Shown here: one piece after another, positions 35,793 through 43,210 of the stretch
How the letters are laid out: every line of letters begins with the position of its first letter
How positions within the stretch are numbered: the stretch's first letter is position 1
NCBI RefSeq assembly: GCF_000016285.1
Contig: NC_011989.1
Location: 561,001 to 625,000 of the forward strand
Origin: Allorhizobium ampelinum S4
Lineage (GTDB): Bacteria > Pseudomonadota > Alphaproteobacteria > Rhizobiales > Rhizobiaceae
Length of the DNA: 64,000 bases
Reading direction: 5' to 3'
Notes under the pieces: generated by a model
What the model saw: only the letters and a program-made list of their open reading frames with translations
Databases searched by the model: none
Told to the model about the DNA's origin: nothing
Made by a program: the position numbers and the translations under genes

Positions 35793-37874
35793 TCAGTTGG
35801 CTGCTGCTGCGGCCGGAAAAATGGACGCGGGAATGAAATCTTGAAATTCATCCCACGATAAAGTCTTCGGATTCCCGTCCGAGTCAGAGATTGTCAGTAC
35901 CGCATCGCCTGGAACGCACTCCTGTTGACTGAGTTGCCCGTCAGCGTCGCTAAAAAGCACGCGAATGTGCCGATCGCCACCAAGAATGTAGGATGTAACC
36001 TTCCGGATCGATCCAAGGTCGACTGGAAGTTCATCGCCACAAAACTGCATGGGTCCGACATTAACTGGACTTACTTCACGCAGAGTACCATCTTCCAACT
36101 GCAATATGTTTTTCCGCACTCCGAGTGCTTTAACAATGTTGAGGCGTCCGCCATCCAAGACAAATCGGGCAAGCTTAGGGTCATAGTCAACCGACATCAT
36201 CAGACGATCCTTGACAGCACGAGGGGACGACAATCCTAATGAGCGCAATAAACCCGAAGTAAAACTGACCAATGGAGCTGCAAAAGAAGTTCCGGATACG
36301 CTAATGTCGCCGGAGCTACTATGGTAGGGCAGCGCACAGCCCGGTGCGACAATGTCTACGTACCGTTTCGAAAAGTCCGAAAAGTGTGCCAGACCTCCCC
36401 GGCCGTCACTTGCCCCAACCGTGATCAGCTGGTCTCGTAAAGCTCCGAACCCACCATAATTCGCGGGGTAGTTTGGCGCTGCCTCAAGAGCTTGCGGATT
36501 GTTTCCAGCGGCAGCCACGACCAAAAGGTTGGAGTGCCTAAGAATGACTTCAGAGAAGGATGGCAGCGGTTGGGGCGTACCTATACTGATGTTCAGGATG
36601 TCGCCGGATAAAGCGGCATATACAGCCCCTTCATTCAGCGCACTTTCCGGAATCTGAAAGCTCTTATCAGCGATATTTTGGTGCACAGCCTTTACGAATT
36701 TCAACCGCAAAAACTTTCGTACGGTATGATCCAGCTCCGCCTTACCCAACACCCCAACAGCCAGTTTCGCAACTTCCGTCCCATGCTCGGCATCCTCATA
36801 CGTGTTGTAAGGAGCCAGGTCATTCCCTACCAGCGAGGTGTCGATGCCATAGACATCATCGACAAATTGGTTATGATCATCATCTTTGTAGTTGCCAGGG
36901 ACTTCTTGCGTGTTTGCTTTTGAGACGCGTTTGAGAAATTTGAATCCATCCGCTGTTATACCAGTGTCTAGGACAACAATTGTAGATTGGGTCTCGGCGT
37001 CACCCGATTGTTCGTCCATGTTCGCTTTTAACGTAGCGGTGATCTGAGCGGCGTCGAACGGCCATTTACCACCTATCTGGCCTGCGTCGCTGCACCCCGG
37101 CGTGTCCACTAAAGGGCTTTTTGCGTCCAGGGCGTGGATAAGATCGATCCCTTCGACTGCTGCGCGATTGACGATAATAGGTGCGAATTCGCCAGCGTTG
37201 TTCTGAGCCGCGTCAATAGCCGCACCCGTAAGCCTATTGATCTCAGCCGCAGCGTCACTCGGCGACACCTTCGAGGCCGCACTAATGGTTACGGTGGTCC
37301 ATTGGGTCGTGATTGGGAGCGTCAAGACGGTCCCCGTTTTCAAAACTCCGCCGAGACCAATGCCAGGATTTGCCTTCGCAACAATGTCCATTAGCGAATT
37401 GTTGCAGCGTGACGATTGCTCGGCGGCGTCGCAAGGCTTTAAAATTGCCCCAGAGGGGCGGCCGATAGCGCGGATCAACACATCGTCCAACGTTTCGCCT
37501 TCAGACGTAAGTACTTTCGCGTTACGCGACCATTTCAGGCAAGCGGGAAGCTGTACCAAACGCGGCTTGGCAGCCGGAGCGAGCACGACCATACTTGGGT
37601 TTAGGTGCTGAAGCTTGTCGATGTAAGTATTGGTCAGGACACCGCATATCCCAGCTAAGAAGGTTTCAGGTCGAACACCTGGAGGCATCAATGCTGGCTG
37701 CGGTTCCGAGATGTCTGCGATGTAGGAGATCACACTGTCAGGCACTGCTGAAGTGGCCCGCAGAAGGAGTTGGGAGCCGTTGTCCGCGCGAGCTTGGTGG
37801 CTAGTTCCCAACGCCGAAACCACGAATAACAAAATCCAGGTGAGAGGTCGCCCGAAAGCTATTAATTTCGACAT
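35793..37874 (-). CDS. Exported subtilisin-like (S8) serine protease
   Basis: A 693-residue protein from ATG 37874 (an upstream start at 37925 is less likely). A signal peptide is present (ILLFVVSALGTSHQARA, cleavage near ADN), then a ~270-residue N-terminal region with several cysteines and a LysM-like stretch (LKTGTVLTLPI). The S8 catalytic set is complete: D303 in IVVLDTGI, H364 in DAEHGTEVA, the oxyanion Asn in AAAGNNP and S530 in SVSGTSFAAP. A C-terminal ~130-residue domain follows. It overlaps the upstream trypsin-like gene by 13 bp. Acts outside the cytoplasm; substrate unknown. Confidence 0.85.
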   Translation of the reverse strand: MSKLIAFGRPLTWILLFVVSALGTSHQARADNGSQLLLRATSAVPDSVISYIADISEPQPALMPPGVRPETFLAGICGVLTNTYIDKLQHLNPSMVVLAPAAKPRLVQLPACLKWSRNAKVLTSEGETLDDVLIRAIGRPSGAILKPCDAAEQSSRCNNSLMDIVAKANPGIGLGGVLKTGTVLTLPITTQWTTVTISAASKVSPSDAAAEINRLTGAAIDAAQNNAGEFAPIIVNRAAVEGIDLIHALDAKSPLVDTPGCSDAGQIGGKWPFDAAQITATLKANMDEQSGDAETQSTIVVLDTGITADGFKFLKRVSKANTQEVPGNYKDDDHNQFVDDVYGIDTSLVGNDLAPYNTYEDAEHGTEVAKLAVGVLGKAELDHTVRKFLRLKFVKAVHQNIADKSFQIPESALNEGAVYAALSGDILNISIGTPQPLPSFSEVILRHSNLLVVAAAGNNPQALEAAPNYPANYGGFGALRDQLITVGASDGRGGLAHFSDFSKRYVDIVAPGCALPYHSSSGDISVSGTSFAAPLVSFTSGLLRSLGLSSPRAVKDRLMMSVDYDPKLARFVLDGGRLNIVKALGVRKNILQLEDGTLREVSPVNVGPMQFCGDELPVDLGSIRKVTSYILGGDRHIRVLFSDADGQLSQQECVPGDAVLTISDSDGNPKTLSWDEFQDFIPASIFPAAAAAN

Positions 37875-38692
37875 CCTTGCACCGCTCCCAAGCCGCATAT
37901 TTGAGCCGATTTTTCCTTGCTCCAACTTTGGAAAAAAGCCCGGCCGTCCGGGGAAAACGTGGCCGATAGATAGGACGTGAGCTTACTCATGTCTACGCGC
38001 GAGTTCACTCCTACAATTGCTCGATAGGTCCCCGCAGCTGTGGGGGTTTCCAGGAATGCTCCTCCCCCGCTATCTCCAGGACATATAGCAGCTCCTTGCG
38101 TAACGACTGAATTGCGATCGAAGACATAGGTTTTGTCTGGGACGTTCGGCATCCTGACAACCGGTGCGTAACCGATTCGAAATGTACCCGCTCCATTTTG
38201 ATACTGATCACTGCAGCCATACCCAGCCAAGGTGATTTTTACGCCCAAAGCAACTGCCTTCGGGTTAAAAGATATCATTTCATAGACGACTGGAATTGCG
38301 TCGCCGTCAGTCGAGCAGAGTGCGTAGTCGTCGCTTGGATCATTTGGCCATCCATCGGGTTTCGTGCACGTGGCGTGGTAGGCTATTTGGTGCACAATTG
38401 CGGTGAATTTCCCCGACGGAGGTAAACAATGAGCGGCTGTCAGTATTACATGCGGACCAACAATTGTGGCAGTGCAGTGGCTGTGATCGTCGACGTTCGC
38501 GTAGAGGGTCGCTGGCCAATCGGTCGTCCTAGCTGGCACTGTTCCGTGGATGACTTGCCCTTCAAGCCCTGACTGGTTCAGGGTTTCTACAGACTGATAG
38601 ACAGCATCTTCTGCCCAAGCGCTTGAGAGCGAGGTATCCATCAAAAGCATCACAACCGCGGCACAAAGTAGTTTTGGGCATGCCACTTGCAC
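37862..38692 (-). CDS. Exported trypsin-like (S1) serine protease
   Basis: A ~276-residue S1 protease. The first ~28 residues are a signal peptide (LLCAAVVMLLMDTSLSSAWA). The triad is visible: H88 in ILTAAHCLPP, Asp in the DDYALC segment (D121/D122) and S208 in CPGDSGGGAF. The extreme start is a GTG at 38692 directly against taggag; a second GTG two codons later (38686) has better spacing behind aggagg. The stop overlaps the subtilisin-like gene by 13 bp and the lipoprotein gene is 3 bp upstream, so the three are one operon. It might activate the S8 enzyme or the reverse; this is speculation. Confidence 0.85.
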   Translation of the reverse strand: MQVACPKLLCAAVVMLLMDTSLSSAWAEDAVYQSVETLNQSGLEGQVIHGTVPARTTDWPATLYANVDDHSHCTATIVGPHVILTAAHCLPPSGKFTAIVHQIAYHATCTKPDGWPNDPSDDYALCSTDGDAIPVVYEMISFNPKAVALGVKITLAGYGCSDQYQNGAGTFRIGYAPVVRMPNVPDKTYVFDRNSVVTQGAAICPGDSGGGAFLETPTAAGTYRAIVGVNSRVDMSKLTSYLSATFSPDGRAFFQSWSKEKSAQICGLGAVQGCRN

Positions 38693-38695
38693 CTC

Positions 38696-39205
38696 CTACA
38701 GGGTTCTAGACAGTGACAGCTGTTTGAAACCGGCTACGGCTCCATTTTGATCCCGTACAATCGAGAATATGCCCGAGCAAGCGAGCTGTACTTTCGGTTT
38801 TTTCGCTCCATCGGTCTCCTTGGCCGGAACTAGCCCACCAGGCACTGCTGCTTTTAGAAGTCCAGCCACGGCCGTAATGTTGTCACTCGTCTTGGAGTCG
38901 GCTTGTGCGCTGAGGCTATCCAGGCGCCAACCATCATGAAGCGTAGGAGATACATTGACAGTGCCCACTCCTGGCGAGAAGGTCAAAGCATACTCTTCTG
39001 ATGAAGGCACTGTTATAGTTGTAACGTTGCAGGTTGACGAACCCTTACCGTCTGACGTTTCTTGCAACGCTAGTAAAACCTCCGGTTTTGAAAAGCGAAT
39101 TCCCTCTTGCGTTGCGGATGTCACTGGTCGTACATTTATTCCTGCGCACGATGCCAATGAAACTGATAAAATAACAAGTAATAATGATGATTTCCGGCGA
39201 GACAT
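38696..39205 (-). CDS. Lipoprotein, first gene of the exported protease operon
   Basis: A ~169-residue protein from ATG 39205. The N-terminus MSRRKSSLLLVILSVSLASC is a lipoprotein signal with lipobox LASC, so the mature protein starts at the Cys and is membrane-anchored. The rest is polar with two further Cys (STCNVTT, LACSGIF), possibly a disulfide. No family recognised. It ends 3 bp before the trypsin-like gene. It could anchor or inhibit the proteases; no inhibitor motif is evident. Confidence 0.7.
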   Translation of the reverse strand: MSRRKSSLLLVILSVSLASCAGINVRPVTSATQEGIRFSKPEVLLALQETSDGKGSSTCNVTTITVPSSEEYALTFSPGVGTVNVSPTLHDGWRLDSLSAQADSKTSDNITAVAGLLKAAVPGGLVPAKETDGAKKPKVQLACSGIFSIVRDQNGAVAGFKQLSLSRTL

Positions 39206-39299
39206 CGATCGCAAAGCCCCCATTTTATTTAGTTAAAATTGAGTTAATTTTTATCGAGAGTCAACTATGAATGTTACTCTTGACGAAGATTGACAACCT

Positions 39300-39570
39300 G
39301 ATCGATGCCATCCTCTGGTGTCAGTAGACGAGATGGGGTAGGCGCCCAGCCCGCCGACGAATTTCACTCGCCTTTCGATGCTGGGAGTTCGTCGGTCAAC
39401 AGGCTCGATTTGATCCAGCTGGCGTGACGGTCCCACGAGGGCAGGCCGTTCCAGACTTGCTCCTGCCGCTCATAGTCGTCGGACACCGTGAAGGCGGATA
39501 GCTGCTCGAAGGTCATCTTGTCGTCGCGATAGAGGTCCAGCAGCTTCGGCGACACATGGCAATGTTCCAT
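39300..39570 (-). pseudogene. ParB-like gene relic
   Basis: The minus frame from 39570 reads HVSPKLLDLYRDDKMTFEQL, then SAFTVSDDYERQEQVWNGLP and SWDRHASWIKSSLLTDELPA before a stop at 39364; a second frame continues RRVKFVGGLGAY. This is the central part of the plasmid-type ParB/RepB nuclease-like family found on rhizobial plasmids. The N-terminal ParB domain and the C-terminus are missing and there is a frameshift, so it is a decayed plasmid gene. Confidence 0.7.
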
Positions 39571-39664
39571 GAGAGGATTGCCGTTCCGGTAACAAATCCC
39601 GCGTCCGCCGCCACTGCGGAGGAGGCGCTTCGGACCACGATGCGTGGTTTGATCACTGGTCTTA

Positions 39665-39905
39665 ATGGCCTCTTTTGGCAAGGTCGTGGCTGATTTGATC
39701 GCGGAGGGCCAGAGCGATCCCGCCCTTCAGCGGGATCTATTTGAAGATCATATCAGGGTTCGACAGGTGGCAGATATCGCCGAGATCGAGCGCGCTCAAA
39801 AGACAGGCGAATTTGCGGCCGCGGTCGATCCGGCGCAGCTCATAGAGATGCTTTTTGGGTCGCTGTTTCACAGGCGGCTGCTGAGTTTGCCTCTAACTGA
39901 ACAAT
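39665..39905 (+). pseudogene. TetR-type regulator relic (C-terminal domain)
   Basis: The frame reads VVADLIAEGQSDPALQRDLF, then AEIERAQKTGEFAAAVDPAQ and LIEMLFGSLFHRRLLSLPLT, matching the C-terminal ligand domain of TetR regulators (EGQSDPALA..., RGELRADVDP...LLFGPLYYRLL). There is no HTH upstream and homology stops at about 39905. A relic of a lost gene. Confidence 0.6.
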
Positions 39906-40032
39906 ATGGGGACGCGCATCATAGATGCGGCTTTTTGTCTTCAGGACCATCCGTTCCCATTCTCGGCTTTCCTCGGTGGCGTCTTCGCTTATCAATGATA
40001 TCTGTTGCATGCGATGGTGAGAGGATCTTCTG

Positions 40033-40914
40033 TTGGCGTATGATGTCGCGTTGGAATTCCGGACGGTGCATCCGATCTTGACGGATGAGCCAACGAGAAC
40101 GTTCGATTGGGCCACGATCGGCCAGGTCACGTTGACAGATGGTGGCGCGGCATTCCCGTACGGCCACAAAGTGACTGCGACGATGCGCGGCTTCCAGACC
40201 GCGGATAGTGCGCAATCCAAAGGGAATGCCTTGAAAAGGTTGCTGATCCTCTCCGGGGCGGCGGGTCCCGTGGCTATCGATGTGACCTCCAATCCAAAGA
40301 TTATCGACACCACGCCTCAATCAGGAATGTTGCCCGGTCTTCTCATCAGTGCGACTGCCACCACACGGTGGCGCGCCGAGACGTTCAGATCCAAGATATC
40401 AGCGATGGAACACTTTGCCGCCATCGCCACCGATCACCAGATGACCTGCGCATCTCTGATCAACGACTCTTTTTTCGTTGCTGGCGCCGAGAGCCAGTTC
40501 ATCCTGCGTATTTCGGCGGTGGAAGCGCTTTGCGAGCAGCCGACGAAAAGCCCACGTATCTTGCAAGCGATCGCCGCTCTCCAAGCACGTCTGAAAGACT
40601 GCGACTTGGAGTCCGATGAGCGCGCCGCATTGGCAAGTATGCTTCAAGGTGCAACCCGAAGGTCTGTAGGCCAATCTTACAAAGAGAAATTCAGGGAATG
40701 CGACATGGTCGAACACGTCAAGGAGTTCGACGATTTATATGACAGAAGGAGCCGTCTGCTTCACGACGGAATAGGCCTAGGTGATCTTGGTGAAGCCAAT
40801 GACAAGGCTCTCAACATCGCAGCCACCCTGCTGGCAGGTGATGTGAAACGCGAATTTCACAAGCAACCGACGCTTCTTCAAGCCAGCGCACCAGAACGTC
40901 AAGGCGGCCGTTGA
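40033..40914 (+). CDS. HEPN-like protein
   Basis: A 293-residue protein that starts at TTG 40033 behind gagagga. The N-terminal ~120 residues are beta-rich; the C-terminal ~150 are helical and contain DLYDRRSRLLHDGIGLGDLG, an R-x4-H motif in the arrangement of HEPN (Apea-like) domains, where such residues can form an RNase site. HEPN proteins often serve in toxin or defence systems. The last ~16 codons overlap an antisense xthA relic, so the original C-terminus may have been replaced. Neighbours are relics and a VapBC pair. Confidence 0.55.
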   Translation: MAYDVALEFRTVHPILTDEPTRTFDWATIGQVTLTDGGAAFPYGHKVTATMRGFQTADSAQSKGNALKRLLILSGAAGPVAIDVTSNPKIIDTTPQSGMLPGLLISATATTRWRAETFRSKISAMEHFAAIATDHQMTCASLINDSFFVAGAESQFILRISAVEALCEQPTKSPRILQAIAALQARLKDCDLESDERAALASMLQGATRRSVGQSYKEKFRECDMVEHVKEFDDLYDRRSRLLHDGIGLGDLGEANDKALNIAATLLAGDVKREFHKQPTLLQASAPERQGGR

Positions 40915-40945
40915 TGGCGTTGACATTGTAAGTGGCGAGCTTCAC
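40868..40945 (-). pseudogene. xthA (exonuclease III) 5' relic
   Basis: The minus strand from a GTG at 40945 reads KLATYNVNAINGRLDVLVRW then LEEAS, which matches the first 26 residues of exodeoxyribonuclease III (the ATWNVN/ATYNVN opening). Homology ends at once at about 40868, within the 3' end of the HEPN-like gene. A scar of an old recombination. Confidence 0.65.
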
Positions 40946-41222
40946 CGCCTTTACCGGCGCTTGTGGTCGCCCTGGCCGGCAGACCGCGCCAAGATCTGCA
41001 GCCTGAATTCTTCGATATCGGACCGATGAATGAATATGCTCAGCTCCTTTCTGCTTAAGAAGTCGGATTTCAAAAGGACATTCTGCCCGAAATTCAAGTT
41101 CGATAGCCTCCCGTGCGCCACAGCGACGTCTTTTCAGCGGCTTAGCTAACCGAATTGAGAGGTCGACGGTTCGAATTGGTTCAAGGCGTTTAAGAGCGCT
41201 GAAAAGCTTATTTGCCGAGTTT

Positions 41223-41606
41223 CTAGTGAGGGCTGTTCGCCGATGCATGAACCGTGGCACCAACCTTTTGAGCCGCGGCTGCTAACCGTTTATCTCTCGT
41301 CCACAAGCTTACGCGCCGGTCAAGGAGTGTTGAAGTCAGAAGGTGTGCATCAGTGTAACCAATTCCCATACTGAATATGGAATAGCGATCAATGACCGTC
41401 ATGACTTCAGCATGGGTCGCAATAGCTGCTTCGCGTTGAGCTGCCAAAAATCCTATGACAGCCTCTCGTTCTCTCAGGCTTCCGAGAGCCAGTTCGCCGA
41501 TAACGAAAGGGTGGCAGAGCAGTCGATCATCCTCGATGATTTTGCATAGCTCTACGTCGCCATGTCGAAAATGATCGATCCAGATTGATGTATCGACAAG
41601 GATCAC
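41223..41606 (-). CDS. vapC: VapC-type PIN-domain toxin
   Basis: A 127-residue PIN-domain RNase. It begins ILVDTSIWIDHFR (first acidic residue D5), then HPFVIGELALGSLR (Glu), and GYTDAHLLTSTLLDRRVSLW with TRDKRLAA (further Asp residues). VapC toxins cut specific RNAs. The start is a GTG that overlaps the vapB stop by 4 bp (41603-41606). Confidence 0.9.
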   Translation of the reverse strand: MILVDTSIWIDHFRHGDVELCKIIEDDRLLCHPFVIGELALGSLREREAVIGFLAAQREAAIATHAEVMTVIDRYSIFSMGIGYTDAHLLTSTLLDRRVSLWTRDKRLAAAAQKVGATVHASANSPH

Positions 41607-41803
41607 TTGGTCACTTCGCTCCGGCGGCGAGGGGCTGCCTCGGCGTCGGACATGGATCCGCCAAGAGCGATAAGACGCTTGCCAGATTCAACTCGCACCA
41701 GCGTCTCCAGCGCTTGGCGAACAAGAGCAGCGGTTTCCTTCGTGCCCGTCAGTGACTTGGCCCGTTCCATTAGGTTGTCGTCGAGATTAATGGTAGACCG
41801 CAT
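41603..41803 (-). CDS. vapB: VapB-type antitoxin
   Basis: A 66-residue antitoxin: MRSTINLDDNLMERAKSLTG, then TKETAALVRQALETLVRVES, a ribbon-helix-helix of the type II VapB/DUF2191 class, and a short C-terminal toxin-binding tail. It is first in the operon and overlaps vapC. It likely binds its own promoter just upstream of 41803, where ttttttagcaccatttggtgcgaaaa (core gcaccatttggtgc, 41835-41848) is an inverted repeat. Confidence 0.88.
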   Translation of the reverse strand: MRSTINLDDNLMERAKSLTGTKETAALVRQALETLVRVESGKRLIALGGSMSDAEAAPRRRSEVTK

Positions 41804-41834
41804 ATCGAGCTCCCGTGAATTGACGCTTTTTTAG

Positions 41835-41848
41835 CACCATTTGGTGCG
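41835..41848. promoter_or_regulatory. Palindrome upstream of vapBC
   Basis: The sequence gcacca-tt-tggtgc is a perfect inverted repeat about 32 bp upstream of the vapB start. VapB or VapBC complexes typically bind such palindromes at their own promoter. Function inferred from position. Confidence 0.55.
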
Positions 41849-42057
41849 AAAATCTACGACCGATTGGATTGGGGCAATCTCATCAGATTGCGTTGCTGGT
41901 CTCAGGGTCGTGCCTATTCAAGAGCACGGGATTGCCTTACCGTCGATCTCGTAATCCATACTAACCTGCCCGAATTTTTGAGCAGGCCACCGTATGTGGT
42001 GATGGTTCAGATATCGAAGCTTCCGGGACTTTGGATCTGACCTATTCGGACGAGGAG

Positions 42058-42726
42058 TTAATGGTTCAACAAAAAGTTCTTTAAATGCACATCAACCGGC
42101 GGCAAAGGCAAAGGTGCGTTGGGGGTTTGTACATCGATGATCTGCGATGTCGAGATAGGTAGGCTGATTGTGAAGGCATTTTTAAACTGCGTGTTTGAAC
42201 GTCCACCGAGTGTCAACGTGTTATCGTAATGCGCGCTAACGACCTTAGGATTGTGGATCATTAAATCTCCTATGGCCGACCTAGCGTATGGATCGTCATT
42301 CGCCCAAGCCCTTTCCGCGTATTCCAAACCTACTTCCCCAAAGACCGCTCGGATAGTGTTGCGCGAGAGATCTGGATCACCAGAGCCCAGGATGGTATAT
42401 AGGAAGTCCTTTCCATCGATTGCCACTCCTTCGATATCGTTATCGAACTCTATAATGATAGGTGTATTATCGTCCGCATTCTTGTTGTGCTGCCAAGCGT
42501 AATATGAAGCGCCTTCGATCGTGCCACAGGCGCAAGCTGCGGCTACACCGGACCCGTGAGGGCGGGTGTCAGCGCGCGTCAGGTCGTGTTTCACAATAAT
42601 TGCAGGATCAGGCCTGTGGTGTTTGGTCTTCCAACGCCAAGTATTGGTTATTCCATCTCGGCGGATATCTTCTATAATTGCAGTAGCGTTATCGGAAGGT
42701 ACAGATATCCCTCTAAAGAAACGCAT
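42058..42726 (-). CDS. Unknown protein with possible ADP-ribosyltransferase-like opening
   Basis: A 222-residue protein; no family recognised with confidence. It starts MRFFRGISVPSDNATAIIED, an R-G-[IV]-S beginning, and later has CGTIEGASYYAWQHNKN then NTPIIIEFDNDIEGVAIDGK, a layout faintly like ADP-ribosyltransferase folds, but a catalytic Glu motif is not evident. It is isolated on the minus strand between VapBC and the phosphoesterase gene. The upstream region is AT-rich. Confidence 0.5.
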   Translation of the reverse strand: MRFFRGISVPSDNATAIIEDIRRDGITNTWRWKTKHHRPDPAIIVKHDLTRADTRPHGSGVAAACACGTIEGASYYAWQHNKNADDNTPIIIEFDNDIEGVAIDGKDFLYTILGSGDPDLSRNTIRAVFGEVGLEYAERAWANDDPYARSAIGDLMIHNPKVVSAHYDNTLTLGGRSNTQFKNAFTISLPISTSQIIDVQTPNAPLPLPPVDVHLKNFLLNH

Positions 42727-43210
42727 TATATCGGCTCCTAATCTAACAATAAATTTTTAAGTTCGACGTTTAATTTTGCAAATTTCTGGTAGGTTCGGTG
42801 TATTTTTTCATGAAATTATTATTTTTTGTTTAAAAAAATTCTACAATTTGGATGGAAGCGAAATTGTTATTATCGGTCATACGCTCAGTTGAGTGGAGTG
42901 CGCGCTATATCTTTAGTTCTGAGCCGACCTGCGGCCGTTTCCGCGTATCTCTGCTACTATCGTTTCCCCAGCGGGCGCTTTCTCCCAAGGTTCAAGGTGC
43001 GTTCCAGGCCACTTTAGTGCTATTTGCCTTTTTCTGTCGTGAGAAAGCTGATGTCGCTGTTGCGATGAAACCGGCTCTCTCCGAGACAAACCTCGATGTC
43101 CTCACGGTGGAACCGACTGTTAGTGATTGCGCAGACGATTGCGAGCGAGGACGAGGTCCGTGATGACGGAGGGAGAACGAATTGTCGAACGATCTCTCCT
43201 CCTGCAAGTT
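42727..43210. other. AT-rich gap
   Basis: About 480 bp. The first ~120 bp are strongly AT-rich (attattattttttgtttaa near 42813), likely promoter DNA for the minus-strand gene ending at 42726. A 103-codon plus-strand frame at 42852-43163 has no ribosome site or family match. Nothing else seen. Confidence 0.35.

Noticed and set aside
42852..43163. 103-codon plus-strand frame in the AT-rich gap
   Set aside because: No ribosome site and no resemblance to known proteins.
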